A DNA stretch of 64,000 nucleotides from Fructobacillus papyrifericola (GTDB taxonomy: Bacteria; Bacillota; Bacilli; Lactobacillales; Lactobacillaceae). The notes below the pieces were generated by a model that saw only the letters and a program-made list of their open reading frames with translations, did not search any database and was not told the origin of the DNA. The position numbers and the translations under genes were made by a program. The stretch is from assembly GCF_018437235.1 (NCBI RefSeq), contig NZ_JAAMFJ010000002.1, forward strand, positions 1 through 64,000, written 5' to 3'. Below, in pieces: positions 24,666 to 36,060 of this stretch; the stretch's first letter is position 1, and the number at the start of each line of letters is the position of its first letter.

Positions 24666-25985
24666 TTATCTATTTTTCTTATTCAACCAGTGATATACTG
24701 GCCAACCCAATAATACGATTATAACGGAAATCAACACTCCTTGCAAATCGTTGGATAATTCCGACACTTCCACGTAGATGGAACCGACAATGGCAACGAT
24801 CGGAATGAATGGGTAAAGGGGCATTGAAAAGTCCCGGTTCTTCCCCTCTGGATCCCGTCGGCGCAGGATAAAGGCACCGATGAAGGCCAGAATATAAAAG
24901 AGGAAGGTAATGAAAACGGCGTAGTCCGTCAGCTTATTTGGATCCGTAACCCACATCATGACGTAGCCAATGCCAATCATCAACCAGATGGCGGCGTTTG
25001 GCGTCTTTGACTTCTGATTCAACTTCGCAAAGGTCTTAGCAAAGGGAAAGTCGCCCTTCTTCGCCATGGCGTAGAGCACACGTGGGAAGGATACGACTTT
25101 ACCGTTCAGGGTACCCATCAGCGAAATCAAGATGGCAACGGACAGCAAGCGTCCACCCCAAAGGCCAAAGGCCTGCTCGGCCACGTGAACCGTCGCGCTC
25201 GAACCGAGGGCAACAATTTTGTCGGCTGGAAGAGCCCGGTAAGTGCCGTACGAAACGCCAACAAAGGCGACAATGACGATCAAAATCCCATAAATAATCG
25301 CCTTTGGCAGGGTCTTCTGAGGATTCTTGATTTCACCAGAAATATTGGCGAGCGTCACCCACCCATCATAGGCAAAGAGCGTGGCCAAAACGGCGACACC
25401 GAAGCCACCCCCAGCCGTTTGCATGGTGGTTGAAACGGTCTGGGACAGAGCGTCTTCCTTGCCAAAGAAGAGACCAAAAATCGTCAGGGCAACAATCGGC
25501 AGCAACTTAATCGAGGTCGTCAAAACCTGGAAGGAAGCTGACGCGCGGTTTGGCACTGAGTTAATCAAGCCAATAATTCCGAGGCCAAGCATTCCAGCTG
25601 GCACAGACCAAGCCGTATTAAAGCCGAAGAGTGACGTAAAGAGCAGACCAAGGTATGCTGCAATCGCCCCCATCATGGCTGGTCCGTAAAAGACCACCTG
25701 CATCCAACCGGCCAAGTAACCGATTGTCTTGCCATAGAGCTTGGTCAGGTAGATGTAAATGCCACCCGTTTCCGTCATTTGTGAACCAACTTCGGCAACG
25801 GTCATACCCGCCGTCAAAGTCAAGATACCACCAGCCAACCAGGCCAGTAGAGCAAGCGAGGTCGAACCGGCCGTTTGTAGGACCGAACCCTGCTTAAAGA
25901 AAATCCCGGAACCAATGATTGTCCCAATTACCAAAGCGAGTGAGGACCAGAGACCAAACCCCCGGTTTAGTTCTTCTTTTTCCAT
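24666..25985 (-). CDS. APC family amino acid permease (SteT/LAT-like)
   Basis: A 439-aa, 12-helix transporter. The start FGLWSSLALVIGTIIGSGIFFKQG has the helix-1 GSGIF substrate-binding break typical of the L-amino acid transporter group (SteT serine/threonine exchanger). Substrate cannot be fixed from sequence. SD AGGAGG. It probably has its own extended -10 promoter (TGT-TAAAAT near 26026 on the minus strand). No neighbour suggests its substrate. Confidence 0.9.
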   Translation of the reverse strand: MEKEELNRGFGLWSSLALVIGTIIGSGIFFKQGSVLQTAGSTSLALLAWLAGGILTLTAGMTVAEVGSQMTETGGIYIYLTKLYGKTIGYLAGWMQVVFYGPAMMGAIAAYLGLLFTSLFGFNTAWSVPAGMLGLGIIGLINSVPNRASASFQVLTTSIKLLPIVALTIFGLFFGKEDALSQTVSTTMQTAGGGFGVAVLATLFAYDGWVTLANISGEIKNPQKTLPKAIIYGILIVIVAFVGVSYGTYRALPADKIVALGSSATVHVAEQAFGLWGGRLLSVAILISLMGTLNGKVVSFPRVLYAMAKKGDFPFAKTFAKLNQKSKTPNAAIWLMIGIGYVMMWVTDPNKLTDYAVFITFLFYILAFIGAFILRRRDPEGKNRDFSMPLYPFIPIVAIVGSIYVEVSELSNDLQGVLISVIIVLLGWPVYHWLNKKNR

Positions 25986-26222
25986 TATTCGACCTCCTTT
26001 TTTATATTGATTTCAATAAATAGTATTTTAACATGTTTTTAATCTTGGGGGTGGAAAAGGTTTGAAAGGGCATTTGGGGGAATAAGAATATCTTAGTCTT
26101 GCCAATCAAATAAATGATGTTTTCAAAAGTTTATGGGCACCGTTCCGTACGTTTTTATTCGAGAAAGCGCTTTTTTCGAATAAAGTATCCACTTAGCACC
26201 CAAAATTAAGCATATCGAAGAC
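25986..26222. other. AT-rich intergenic region with palindromes
   Basis: Between the permease and the adhesin terminator. It holds the permease promoter, a palindrome centred on AAAGCGCTTT (26163-26172) flanked by TTCGA/TCGAA arms, which resembles a cre site, and TTCCGTACGTTTT (26143-26155), repeated at 30934. I see no gene in it. Confidence 0.5.
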
Positions 26223-26260
26223 AAAAAAGTCCCTCCAGGTATAAATACCTAGAGGGACTT
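26223..26260. terminator. Strong terminator after the adhesin gene
   Basis: AAGTCCCTC-C-AGGTA / TACCT-A-GAGGGACTT, about 14 bp with one mismatch, followed by TTTTTT on the minus strand. Confidence 0.9.
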
Positions 26261-26289
26261 AGCAAAAAATGATACAAAACTAGACCGTA

Positions 26290-29200
26290 TTACATGTACT
26301 GGTTATCATTTTCCTCTTCATCTTTTTTCCGACGCTTTGCCAAAACAAAGAAGAAGAAACTTGGTGCTGACACGCCAACTACTCCGAGAGTCATCCAGAA
26401 ACGATAATCCGGTTCCTTTGACTTAACAGATTTCTTAGTTGGCTTTGATTTTTTCGTCTGCTTTTCACCAGACTTTGTTGCGGGTAATTCCTTTGGTGTA
26501 GAAGCTTCTTGCATGAGCGCAGGTGAAGAAACAATTTGTAGCGGTGTCTGAAGAACTGGCTGTGCGACAAACGGCCGTACAGAACCTACGACATAGGAAG
26601 AAATAACTTCCTGCTTACCATTCAACAAAATTCCCCTCAAAGTATCGAAATCATCCGACTGGTCGATAGCTGCGAGAGCTTTTCTGACCTTTTCATTCAA
26701 GACAGCAGTCTGCTTTTCTTTCTCATCCACAGACAAGTTAGCGTCGTTGTTGATTGAATTCTGCACTTCGGCAGCAGTCTTTCTCAATTCTGACTTTGCC
26801 AACTCTTTTCGTTGGTCAAGATCATCCGACACGTGCTCACCATCAATCTTCTGGAGGCCAGCAGCCTTTGCTGCCGTCACGTCATCACTGCTTGTCGCAT
26901 TCGTGATGTTGTCCTTGGCCGTTTGGGCGTCCTTATCAACCGCCGCCTTTTGGGCCGTCTTTTGGTCACCACTCAACGTCTTGTCCGCGTCAATGGCGTT
27001 CTTCACCGTCGTCGCTTCGTCGTCGATCGCATCCGCTGCCGTCTTCTTTTGATCTGCTAATGGTGTTCCGGTAGTGTAGTCTTTCGTAATTTTATCTACA
27101 CCAGTTGTCCCAGCATCCGTAGCGGAAGCAGAATCGGAAGCAATAGTAACATTGCGCTTGGCATCCGCTGTATCAGAGGTTACATTATTTGACTGTTTCG
27201 TCTTATCATCATTGGAAAGACTATTATCAGCCTTTGTTTTGGCAGCTGTTTCAGCCGAAGCATTGTCAATAGCTGCGTTAGCAGCAGACTTTGCAATTTC
27301 CGTCTGCCCATCTTGAGTTGCTGCCTCAACTGTTCCCGCACCGGCAGTTTCAGCATTTGTTACTGTCGTGGTAGAAGTAGCATCCAAAATGTTTTGCTTT
27401 GCTGTTTTAGCAGCGCTTTCAATTGTTAACTTAGTAGCTTCTTTATCAATGTCGGACAATCCATCAACAGTCGTCTCAGAATTCTTAACAGAATTATTGA
27501 TTGTAGAAGTTGCTGAAGCCTTAGCAGCATCCAATTGAATTTGGTTTTCACCTGCTGTTTGCAAACCGGAAATCTTGTCGGCATCCGTTGCATTATCAAC
27601 ATTTTCCTTGGCCGCATTACGATCATTGTTAATCAAGGCCGTCATGTCTTTTACTTCTTGCTCAGTCAAGTTCTGACCAGCAAGATTGGCAACTGCCTGA
27701 TCAGCAGCTTGATCAATCGCTGCCTTAGCAGCATCCTTTGTCGCCGTTAAATCAATCTGCTTTGATCCGGCATCACGGGCAGCTTCAACCGTTTCTTTTC
27801 CAGATTCGGTAACTGTTTGAATATCATTTGTGTTGTCAGCGTCAAGAATGTTCTGCTTTGCAGTTGCTGCATCAGATGCAATTGCCGCTTGAGCATTCGT
27901 TTTTGCCGTTTTATCAGTGATCTTACTCAACTGATCGTTTTCTGCCGTCTTCACGGCATCATTAATAACAGCGGTCGCTGCTGCCTTAGCTGCGTCCACC
28001 TTAATTTGGTCTTCACCAGCTGTTTGCAAACCGGAAATCTTGTCGGCATCCGTTGCATTATCAACATTTTCCTTGGCCGCATTACGATCATTGTTAATCA
28101 AGGCCGTCATGTCTTTTACTTCTTGCTCAGTCAAGTTCTGACCAGCAAGATTGGCAACTGCCTGATCAGCAGCTTGATCAATCGCTGCCTTAGCAGCATC
28201 CTTTGTCGCCGTTAAATCAATCTGCTTTGATCCGGCATCACGGGCAGCTTCAACCGTTTCTTTCCCAGATTCGGTAACTGTTTGAATATCATTTGTGTTG
28301 TCAGCGTCAAGAATGTTCTGCTTTGCAGTTGCTGCATCAGATGCAATTGCCGCTTGAGCATTCGTTTTTGCCGTTTCATCAGTGATCTTACTCAACTGAT
28401 CGTTTTCTGCCGTATTCACGGCATCATTAATAACAGCGGTCGCTGCTGCCTTAGCTGCGTCTACCTTAATTTGATTTTCACCAGCTGTTTGCAGACCTGA
28501 AATCTTGTCGGCATCCGTTGCATTATCAACATTTTCCTTGGCTGCATCGCGATCTTTATTGATGAGATTGGTCATGGCTGTGACTTCATCTGATGTCAGG
28601 TTCTGACCAGCAAGATTGGTAACTGCCTGATCAGCAGCTTGATCAATCGCTGCCTTAGCAGTATTTTTAGCTGTATCCAAAGCGCCAGCATTTTTAATAA
28701 GGTCATCAATTTTCTGCTTTGCCACCGTTACTTTTTCAGCAACTTCCGTGCTGGTAGTTGTTTCAGAATTGATGTCATTAATAGAGGTAGTCGCTAACGC
28801 TTTTACTTCTGAAATAATCTTATTTTTTTGATTATCAGTCAAGCCATCGACTTTACCAAGCGCACCAGTCTCACTGGTCTGCTGTGTCGCATACGCCAGA
28901 ATGTCATTTTCTGCTTGAAGCTTCGTTTGACCGAGCTGGATATTTGCAATTCCAGTATTCTTAGCATTTTCAATGGCATCATCAACATTGGTTGCGTTTT
29001 TAATTGCATCAATCGCTGAATTAGCCGCAGTTTCCAATGATGTTTTAGCTGCTTCCTGATCAGTAAGATTTGTCATCTTATCAACAGCCGCTTGCGAAGT
29101 AGCTAGCTGTTCTTTAATCGCCGCAATGGCCTTATCGCGAGCACCACCGAGGGCTACTGCATTATCGTATTGCGCCTCAATTGTGGAAATAGCGTCACTT

Positions 29201-30771
29201 TGCGCATTATTAACAGTTAATACCAACTGCGCATTGTTAATCTGCGTTTGAGCTGATTGGGCCGCTTCCTTCACAGCGTTTGTGAAGGAAGCCTTTTCTT
29301 CATCAGTCAAGGTCATGGCCTCAATGGCCTGAGCCTTCGCATTTGAATCCTTCGCAACCGCATCCATTGCCTTAATCTTTTCGGCAATTAAATCAATGGC
29401 AGAAATGCCATTGTCCTTCTGAGTTGCCACATCATCAGAAGAATTTTGCGCTTCAATGTTCGTTTCGGCAGTGGTTGCTGAAGTCTTAATGTCTTCAATC
29501 AACTTTGCCAAAGTCGTTGAATCAATGACAGTCAAATCTTGAACGGCGTTAATTTGATTTGTTTTTTCTGATTCAATCGCATCCTTAGCCGCAGCTTTAT
29601 CAGCGACAAGATCAATGGCTGAAATCCCATTGGTTACATCGGTATTGATTTCTTCGACCGTTCCGGCATTATTAATTCCATCGCGCGCCGTTTGAGCAGC
29701 ATTCTCAATGTCTTTCAGCTTCTGCTCTTTGTCATCAATGGAAAGGCTTTCAACCGCTGCTTTTTTTGCAGATTCCTCATTGTTAATTTTTACAAGAGCA
29801 GCAGAACGGGCTGCGTCGGCAGCAGCTTTTGCAGATTTTGCATCATTGTTTGCCTGCACCACGTTCTGATCAATTTTTGCTAAATCATTAACAAAATCAT
29901 CTGAAGTTGTCACATTATTGATCTGATTGGAAAAGTCATTTTTTTGTGATTCTGACAATGAATCTGCGTTATTCAGTGACGTTGTTGATTTTTTCTTCAA
30001 ATGGTCAAGCAAAGCAGCATTATATCGATCAGCAAAAGCACTTCCTGAAATATACTTAGCCGTTGACCAAATTGGCCGTTAACCAGTTCCTAGATCAGTA
30101 TCTGAACTGTACATGGCACTAATCGAATCAGTGCTTAACATTTTCACCGCTTCTAATTTAATGGTCAAGGTGGCTTCACCACCAACGACTTTACCAGTAT
30201 TAATATAGGCATGAAGATAAGGAACCCCATTCTTATCATTCATGCTACTCAATGCTGTATTTACATTCGTAGTACCATCGCTCATACTTGCCGAAACTGA
30301 TTTTTGTTTTTTATTTAGAGAATCCGACAAGAGAACATCAAAATATGAAAATCTTTTTCTACCATCCGTATCAATTGTTTTGGTATTGAAAACTAAGGTA
30401 ACGTTATAGTTTCCATCTGAAGTGGGCTCAATACTCTTAAAATCAAACGTTACATTTTTCGCCAGAGTATCATCTATTATTGCTGTCGAATTTTTCCACT
30501 TCTTTTCTGTATCATAACCAATCAAATTTTTCGAACTATTTTCATATCTCTTATACCAAGTATTATTTGTTTCTTTCCATTCGCTAACAGTTAATCCATT
30601 GGTAGTTTTTTCATTTACCGCTGCATTCGCATGAATGGCTGCTGGGAAGAAATCAAGATGAATGTTCTCTGCAACATCCGCCGCTGCAGCTCCTAAAGCA
30701 ACACCAATAATTCCAGCAAAAATCCAATTTTTACCAGATTTATACATTTTGTAACGTTCTTTTTTAACCAT
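26290..30771 (-). pseudogene. Large KxYKxGKxW surface adhesin with DUF1542-like repeats, split by one in-frame stop
   Basis: The reading frame is continuous from ATG 30771 to 26290 except for one TAA at 30079-30081; the two halves (230 aa and 1240 aa from the first possible restart at 30012) are in the same frame, joined by 22 open codons. The first part begins with the KxYKxGKxW signal (KMYKSGKNW) and a hydrophobic segment, then a beta-rich domain. The second part is Ala/Asp/Lys-rich helical repeats resembling DUF1542/GA modules, ending with LPATKSG, a 20-residue basic spacer, a membrane helix and a KRRKK tail. LPATK departs from LPxTG. Likely a cell-wall adhesin; either a nonsense pseudogene, a readthrough gene or a sequence error. 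Confidence 0.85.
27535..28680 (-). repeat. 465-bp tandem repeat within the adhesin
   Basis: The same landmark (gcaaaccgga / gcagacctga) recurs at 27561, 28026 and 28491, so the period is exactly 465 bp or 155 residues. The first two copies are almost identical at DNA level and the third has drifted. The unit contains AAKAAIDQAADQAV, AKENVDNATDADKIS and AKQNILDADNTND. Near-identity at DNA level points to recent duplication or gene conversion. Confidence 0.92.
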
Positions 30772-30960
30772 TTAATACCTATTTTCTATTTATATAAAAT
30801 TTATTTTTATAATTTGCGAATTTTTAAATATACAATAATACTATTATACGTTACTTTTACTTATATTACAAATGTATTACAGAATATAATTTTTATTATA
30901 CTTTCTAGACATCAATTGAAAATAAAAAGCTTTTTCCGTACGTTTTAAATAAAAAACAAC
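30772..30960 (-). promoter_or_regulatory. AT-rich adhesin promoter region
   Basis: Two sigma-A promoters on the minus strand: TTTTCA, 16 bases, TATAAT (the -10 near 30897), and TTGTAA, 17 bases, TATAAT (the -10 near 30845). The region is far richer in AT than neighbouring DNA, and includes the 13-bp sequence shared with 26143 (30934-30946). No gene is seen. Confidence 0.6.
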
Positions 30961-30993
30961 AAAAAAGCAGCAACCTCATCGGTTGCTGCTTTT
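30961..30993 (-). terminator. Terminator of uvrA
   Basis: AAAAGCAGCAACC-TCATC-GGTTGCTGCTTTT, a 13-bp perfect stem with T/A runs, 10 bases after the uvrA stop. Confidence 0.92.
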
Positions 30994-31002
30994 AAACATC
31001 TT

Positions 31003-33879
31003 TTACTTCTTTTCCGCCTTTTCCCGGGCAATGTCACGTTCCATGATTTGCTTCAGGTACTTGGCTGTATAGGACTCCGTGTTCTTGGCGACTTTTTCTG
31101 GGGTACCCGTGGCGATGATTTGACCACCGCCGGCACCACCCTCAGGACCAAGGTCGATGATCCAGTCAGCGGACTTGATTACATCCAGGTTGTGCTCAAT
31201 GACGGTCACGGTGTTGCCGTTGTCAACCAACCGGTTCAAGACAAGCAGCAGGCGCTCGATATCGTCGGTGTGCAAACCAGTCGTTGGCTCGTCTAGGATG
31301 TAAATTGTCTTACCATTTGTGCGTCGGTGCAGTTCGGAAGCCAGCTTCATCCGCTGTGCTTCCCCACCTGACAAAGTCGTCGCGGACTGGCCCAACTTGA
31401 CGTAGCCCAAGCCGACGTCCACAATCGTTTGCAAGCGACGGGCGATCTTTGGAATTGGTGCAAAGAAGTCCAAGGCATCTTCGGCCGTCATGTTCAAGAC
31501 GTCAGAAATCGTCTTCCCCTTATAGGTCACTTCCAAAGTCTCGGAGTTGTAACGCGTGCCATGACAAACCTCACAGGCCACGTAAACATCGGGCAGGAAG
31601 TTCATCTCAATCTTGATGACCCCGTCACCGCGACAGTTTTCACAACGGCCACCCTTGGTGTTAAAGGAGAAACGGCCCTTGGCATAACCACGCAACTTGG
31701 CTTCATTGGTTTGGGCGAAGAGTTCGCGAATGTCATCAAAGACACCGGTATAGGTTGCTGGGTTCGAACGGGGTGTCCGTCCGATTGGCGACTGGTCGAT
31801 GTCAACCACTTGTTCGACATTTTCGATTCCCTCAACCTTGCGGTAGGCACCGGGTTTGTTCGAGTTCTTGTTTAGCTTCTGCTTCAAGACACGCTTCAAG
31901 ATGGTGTTGACCAACGTCGACTTTCCCGAACCAGAAACGCCAGTCACAGCCACGAACTTACCAAGTGGGAACTTGGCCGTCACGTTCTTCAAGTTGTTTT
32001 CCTTGGCTCCACGAATGATGATTTCCTCACCATTGCCCTTGCGACGGGACTTTGGCACCGGAATAAACTTCTTCCCAGACAGGTACTGACCAGTCAGTGA
32101 CTTCGGATTGGCCATCACTTCAGCCGGTGTACCGGCCGCCATGATCTTACCACCAAGGGAACCTGCGCCCGGCCCAACGTCAATCAAATAATCGGCCGCA
32201 TTCATCGTGTCTTCGTCGTGTTCAACGACGACCAGAGTGTTGCCCAAATCCCGCATGGCCTGCATGGAGGCCAGCAGCTTATCGTTGTCACGCTGGTGCA
32301 GTCCAATCGATGGCTCATCCAAGACGTAGAGCACACCGGACAGGTTGGCCCCGATTTGCGTGGCCAAGCGAATCCGCTGGGATTCTCCTCCAGACAGGGT
32401 CGCAGCGGACCGTGACAAAGTCAAATAGTCCAAGCCAACGGACTGGAGGAAGCCCAGGCGGTCCTTGATTTCCTTCAGGATTGGCTTGGCAATCTCATCG
32501 TCTTGTTGACCAAGTGAGATGTTGTTAAAGTAATCAATTTCGTCGTTAACTGGCAGGTTAGCCACGTCACCGATATTTTTGCCAGCGACTTTGATGGACA
32601 AGGCCGCCTTGTTCAGCCGGTAGCCGTGACAGGCCGGACAAGTCAACTTGGTCATGTACTGGGCCATGACATCACGGGTAAAGTCGGAGTTCGTTTCCTT
32701 GAAACGGCGGGCGATATTGTTCATAACCCCTTCGAAAGGTTGGTCAACATCGCGAACGCCACCAAAGTCGGAATTGAAATGGAAGTGGAAGTTCTTGTCG
32801 CCCGAACCATAGAGAATCAGTTCTTGCTGGTCCTTCTTCAATTCCTTAAAGGGCGTGTCCAAGTCAATCTTGAATTGCTCACAGAACTGCTCCAAGAGCG
32901 CTGGGTAATAATTCGATGAAATTGGATTCCAAGGGGCGATTGCTCCCTGACGAAGCGTCAACGTATCATCTGGAATAACCAAGTCAATGTCGACTTCCTG
33001 ATTCGAACCCAAGCCCTGACAAACTGGGCAGGCCCCGTCGGGTGCGTTAAAGGAAAAGAGGCGGGGTTCCAAGCGACCCGGACGAAAGTCCTTCAAGTCA
33101 CCCAGATAGTGGTCCGACATCCGAATTGGATCTGCGGCCTCCTCACCTTCCCGTGCGACTGGCTCCAACACGACTAGACCGTTAGCCAAACCAGTGGCAG
33201 CCTCGATGGAATCGAACAGTCGCGAACGCGAACCGTCCCGCAAAACCACTCGGTCAACCATGACCGAGATGTCGTGGAACTTGTTGCGGTCGAGGTTGAC
33301 TTCGTCGGGGCCGTCGAGTTCGATGATTTCGCCATCAACTTTGGCACGGAGGTAACCCTGCTTTTGCATCTTTTCAAAAGTCTTTTGGTGGGTCCCCTTC
33401 TTGTGCTCAATGACCGGGGCAAAGACCTGGAGGCGAGTACCGTCTGCCAAAGTCTTTTGCACGTAGTCGACCATCTGATCGATGGTCTGCATGATTTTGG
33501 TGCCGTCAGCCGGGTCATCCGGCTTTCCCACACGTGCAAAGAGCAGACGGAAGTAATCTGCGATTTCGGTCACCGTTCCAACCGTTGAACGGGGGTTGTT
33601 CGAAGTCGTCTTCTGATCGATGGAAATAGCCGGTGAAAGGCCGTCAATCGAATCAACGTCTGGCTTATCCATCTGACCTAAGAATTGCCGAGCATAGGCT
33701 GAAAGGGACTCGACATAGCGCCGTTGCCCTTCCGCATAGAGCGTATCGAAGGCCAAGGAGGACTTTCCAGAACCAGATAGACCGGTCACGACTGTCAACG
33801 AATCCTTTGGAATGTCGACGTCAATGTTTTTTAAGTTGTGGGCGCGTGCACCCCGAATTTCAATTTTATTCTTTGCCAT
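31003..33879 (-). CDS. uvrA: Excinuclease ABC subunit A
   Basis: Damage-recognition ATPase of nucleotide excision repair, 958 aa. It has two ABC modules: Walker [11 protein letters not shown] near residue 32 and [10 protein letters not shown] near 650, with signature LSGGE in both halves, and two zinc modules (CPVCQGLG...CPACHGYR and CENCRGDG...CEVCHGT), all cysteines present. Starts [20 protein letters not shown]. It follows uvrB by 65 bases and probably shares its LexA-controlled promoter. Confidence 0.97.
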   Translation of the reverse strand: MAKNKIEIRGARAHNLKNIDVDIPKDSLTVVTGLSGSGKSSLAFDTLYAEGQRRYVESLSAYARQFLGQMDKPDVDSIDGLSPAISIDQKTTSNNPRSTVGTVTEIADYFRLLFARVGKPDDPADGTKIMQTIDQMVDYVQKTLADGTRLQVFAPVIEHKKGTHQKTFEKMQKQGYLRAKVDGEIIELDGPDEVNLDRNKFHDISVMVDRVVLRDGSRSRLFDSIEAATGLANGLVVLEPVAREGEEAADPIRMSDHYLGDLKDFRPGRLEPRLFSFNAPDGACPVCQGLGSNQEVDIDLVIPDDTLTLRQGAIAPWNPISSNYYPALLEQFCEQFKIDLDTPFKELKKDQQELILYGSGDKNFHFHFNSDFGGVRDVDQPFEGVMNNIARRFKETNSDFTRDVMAQYMTKLTCPACHGYRLNKAALSIKVAGKNIGDVANLPVNDEIDYFNNISLGQQDDEIAKPILKEIKDRLGFLQSVGLDYLTLSRSAATLSGGESQRIRLATQIGANLSGVLYVLDEPSIGLHQRDNDKLLASMQAMRDLGNTLVVVEHDEDTMNAADYLIDVGPGAGSLGGKIMAAGTPAEVMANPKSLTGQYLSGKKFIPVPKSRRKGNGEEIIIRGAKENNLKNVTAKFPLGKFVAVTGVSGSGKSTLVNTILKRVLKQKLNKNSNKPGAYRKVEGIENVEQVVDIDQSPIGRTPRSNPATYTGVFDDIRELFAQTNEAKLRGYAKGRFSFNTKGGRCENCRGDGVIKIEMNFLPDVYVACEVCHGTRYNSETLEVTYKGKTISDVLNMTAEDALDFFAPIPKIARRLQTIVDVGLGYVKLGQSATTLSGGEAQRMKLASELHRRTNGKTIYILDEPTTGLHTDDIERLLLVLNRLVDNGNTVTVIEHNLDVIKSADWIIDLGPEGGAGGGQIIATGTPEKVAKNTESYTAKYLKQIMERDIAREKAEKK

Positions 33880-33944
33880 TGCTTCCTCTACTGGAGACGG
33901 GAACGGTGTTTTGTTCCCATCCTTCGATTCTTGAGCGGGCGGTC

Positions 33945-35957
33945 TTAGCGACCAGCCTGCTTTTTCAATTTCATAATGTTATCGCGAACCTTGGCGGCGG
34001 TTTCAAAGTCCAAGTCCTTGGCGGCGGCCCGCATTTGGGCGGCCAGATTCTCTAGAATATCGGTCTGATCCGACTTTGGCAAGTCAGCAAAGTCGACCTC
34101 GGTCATGTCCACCGAGCTGTCCGCCTCGACCGTCTTCGTTGACGAAATCAAGTCGCGAATATCCTTCTTGATGGTCTTTGGCGTGATGCCGTGTTCCTTG
34201 TTGTAGGCCATCTGAATCTCACGACGTCGGGCCGTTTCATCCATGGCCCACTTCATCGACTTGGTTACCGTATCAGCGTACAAAATCACGTGACCGTTCG
34301 CGTTACGGGCGGCACGCCCAATCGTCTGAATCAAGGAACGGGGGTTACGCAAGAAACCTTCCTTGTCGGCATCCAAAATGGCCACCAGAGAAGTTTCCGG
34401 CACGTCAATTCCCTCACGGAGCAGGTTGATCCCGACCAGCACGTCGTACTTGCCCAAACGAAGCTCACGAATAATCTTGGTTCGCTCCAGGGTCTTGATG
34501 TCCGAGTGCAGGTAGGCGACTTTGATACCAACGTCCTTCAAATAGTCCGTTAAGTCTTCCGACATGCGCTTGGTTAAGGTCGTGATAAAGACTCGCTCAT
34601 CATTTTCGATTCGCTTGTTGATTTCACCGACCAAATCATCAATCTGGCCCATGACCGGACGAACCTCAACTTCAGGGTCTAGCAGACCGGTCGGACGAAT
34701 GATCTGTTCAACCAGGTCCTTCTTTGGTACCCGCTCCAGTTCGTAGTCACCCGGCGTGGCGGACATGTAGATAATCTGGTTGACGCGGTCTTCAAACTCC
34801 GGCAGCTGCAAGGGCCGGTTGTCCAGAGCCGATGGCAGGCGGAAACCATAATCGACCAGCGTCTGCTTGCGGGCTCGATCGCCATTGTACATCCCGCGAA
34901 CCTGGGGCATCGTCACGTGACTTTCGTCAACAACAATCAAAAAGTCATCCGGGAAGAAGTCCAGCAAGGTAAAGGGTGCCTCCCCCTCCTTACGGCCGTC
35001 CATCCAGCGGGAATAGTTTTCGATTCCCGGTGTGAAGCCCATTTCCTGGAGCATGGCCAAGTCGTATTCCGTTCGCTGGCGGAGCCGTTGGGCTTCCAGC
35101 AATTTACCATCGGCCTCCAGCTCCTTTAAGCGACCGTCCATTTCTTCACGAATACCGACCAGGGCTTCCTTCATCCGCTCGTCATCGGTCATGAAGTGCT
35201 TGGCTGGGTAGACGGCGACGTAGTCCTTTTCGGCTACGACTTGCCCGGTCAGGGCGTTGATTTGGCGAATTCGGTCAATCTCATCGCCAAAGAATTCCAC
35301 CCGCAGGGCCAACTCGTCCTGTGACGATGGGAAGATTTCAATGACATCCCCACGCACCCGGAAGGTTCCACGCTGAAAGTCGATGTCGTTTCTAGCAAAC
35401 TGCACGTCAACCAAGTCGTGCATCAGCTGGTTGCGTCCGTATTCGTTGCCTACCCGCAAGGAGATCACGTGACTCTTATACTGGTGGGGATCACCCAAAC
35501 CAAAGATTGAGGAAACCGAAGCAACCACAATCGTATCGTTGCGCTCAAACAAGGAAGCCGTCGCCGAGTTACGGAGCTGATCGATTTCATCGTTAATGGC
35601 CGAGTCCTTTTCAATAAAGGTATCAGACGATGGTACGTAGGCCTCGGGCTGGTAGTAGTCATAGTAGGAAACAAAGTATTCGACCGCGTTGTTTGGGAAG
35701 AATTCCTTTAGCTCCGAATAGAGTTGACCGGCCAGAGTCTTGTTGTGGGACAGGACCAGGGTCGGCTTATTGTTTTTAGCAATCACGTTGGAGATGGTAA
35801 AAGTCTTTCCCGTCCCCGTTGCACCAAGGAGGATTTGCTCCTTCTCACCGTCCTTCAAGCCCTTGACCAAGTGGTCGATGGCCTTTGGCTGATCACCGGT
35901 CGGCGCATATTTTGAAACCACCTGGAACTGTTCATCATTTCGCTTTGGTTCAACCAT
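33945..35957 (-). CDS. uvrB: Excinuclease ABC subunit B
   Basis: DNA-loading helicase-like subunit of nucleotide excision repair, 670 aa. Walker [11 protein letters not shown] near residue 45, the beta-hairpin region with [43 protein letters not shown] and a C-terminal UVR domain ([24 protein letters not shown]). SD GGGAGG. Upstream -10 TATACT and an SOS box indicate LexA control. Confidence 0.97.
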   Translation of the reverse strand: MVEPKRNDEQFQVVSKYAPTGDQPKAIDHLVKGLKDGEKEQILLGATGTGKTFTISNVIAKNNKPTLVLSHNKTLAGQLYSELKEFFPNNAVEYFVSYYDYYQPEAYVPSSDTFIEKDSAINDEIDQLRNSATASLFERNDTIVVASVSSIFGLGDPHQYKSHVISLRVGNEYGRNQLMHDLVDVQFARNDIDFQRGTFRVRGDVIEIFPSSQDELALRVEFFGDEIDRIRQINALTGQVVAEKDYVAVYPAKHFMTDDERMKEALVGIREEMDGRLKELEADGKLLEAQRLRQRTEYDLAMLQEMGFTPGIENYSRWMDGRKEGEAPFTLLDFFPDDFLIVVDESHVTMPQVRGMYNGDRARKQTLVDYGFRLPSALDNRPLQLPEFEDRVNQIIYMSATPGDYELERVPKKDLVEQIIRPTGLLDPEVEVRPVMGQIDDLVGEINKRIENDERVFITTLTKRMSEDLTDYLKDVGIKVAYLHSDIKTLERTKIIRELRLGKYDVLVGINLLREGIDVPETSLVAILDADKEGFLRNPRSLIQTIGRAARNANGHVILYADTVTKSMKWAMDETARRREIQMAYNKEHGITPKTIKKDIRDLISSTKTVEADSSVDMTEVDFADLPKSDQTDILENLAAQMRAAAKDLDFETAAKVRDNIMKLKKQAGR

Positions 35958-36000
35958 TTTTGCCTCCCGATTCCGTTAAACACTTAGTGTTAGTATAACA

Positions 36001-36043
36001 AAAAACGAACAGATGTTCTATATCACACATCTGCTCGCTTTTT
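36001..36043 (-). terminator. ltaS terminator that contains the uvrB SOS box
   Basis: On the minus strand GCGAGCAGATG pairs with CATCTGTTCGT (including G-U pairs) and is followed by TTTTTT, ending ltaS transcripts. The distal arm contains the SOS operator. Confidence 0.75.
36006..36019 (-). promoter_or_regulatory. SOS (LexA) box of uvrBA
   Basis: CGAACAGATGTTCT matches CGAAC-N4-GTTCG with one mismatch. It lies about 10 bases upstream of the -10 TATACT of uvrB on the minus strand, where bound LexA would occlude the -35 region. Confidence 0.8.
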
Positions 36044-36060
36044 AATTGTTTTGTCTAAAA

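Noticed and set aside
25986-26222. Prophage attachment site or insertion sequence near the adhesin
   Set aside because: No integrase, transposase or terminal inverted repeat was seen; only a short 13-bp repeat supports the idea.
27535-28680. CRISPR-like repeats
   Set aside because: The 465-bp units are coding, in frame and contiguous, without spacers.
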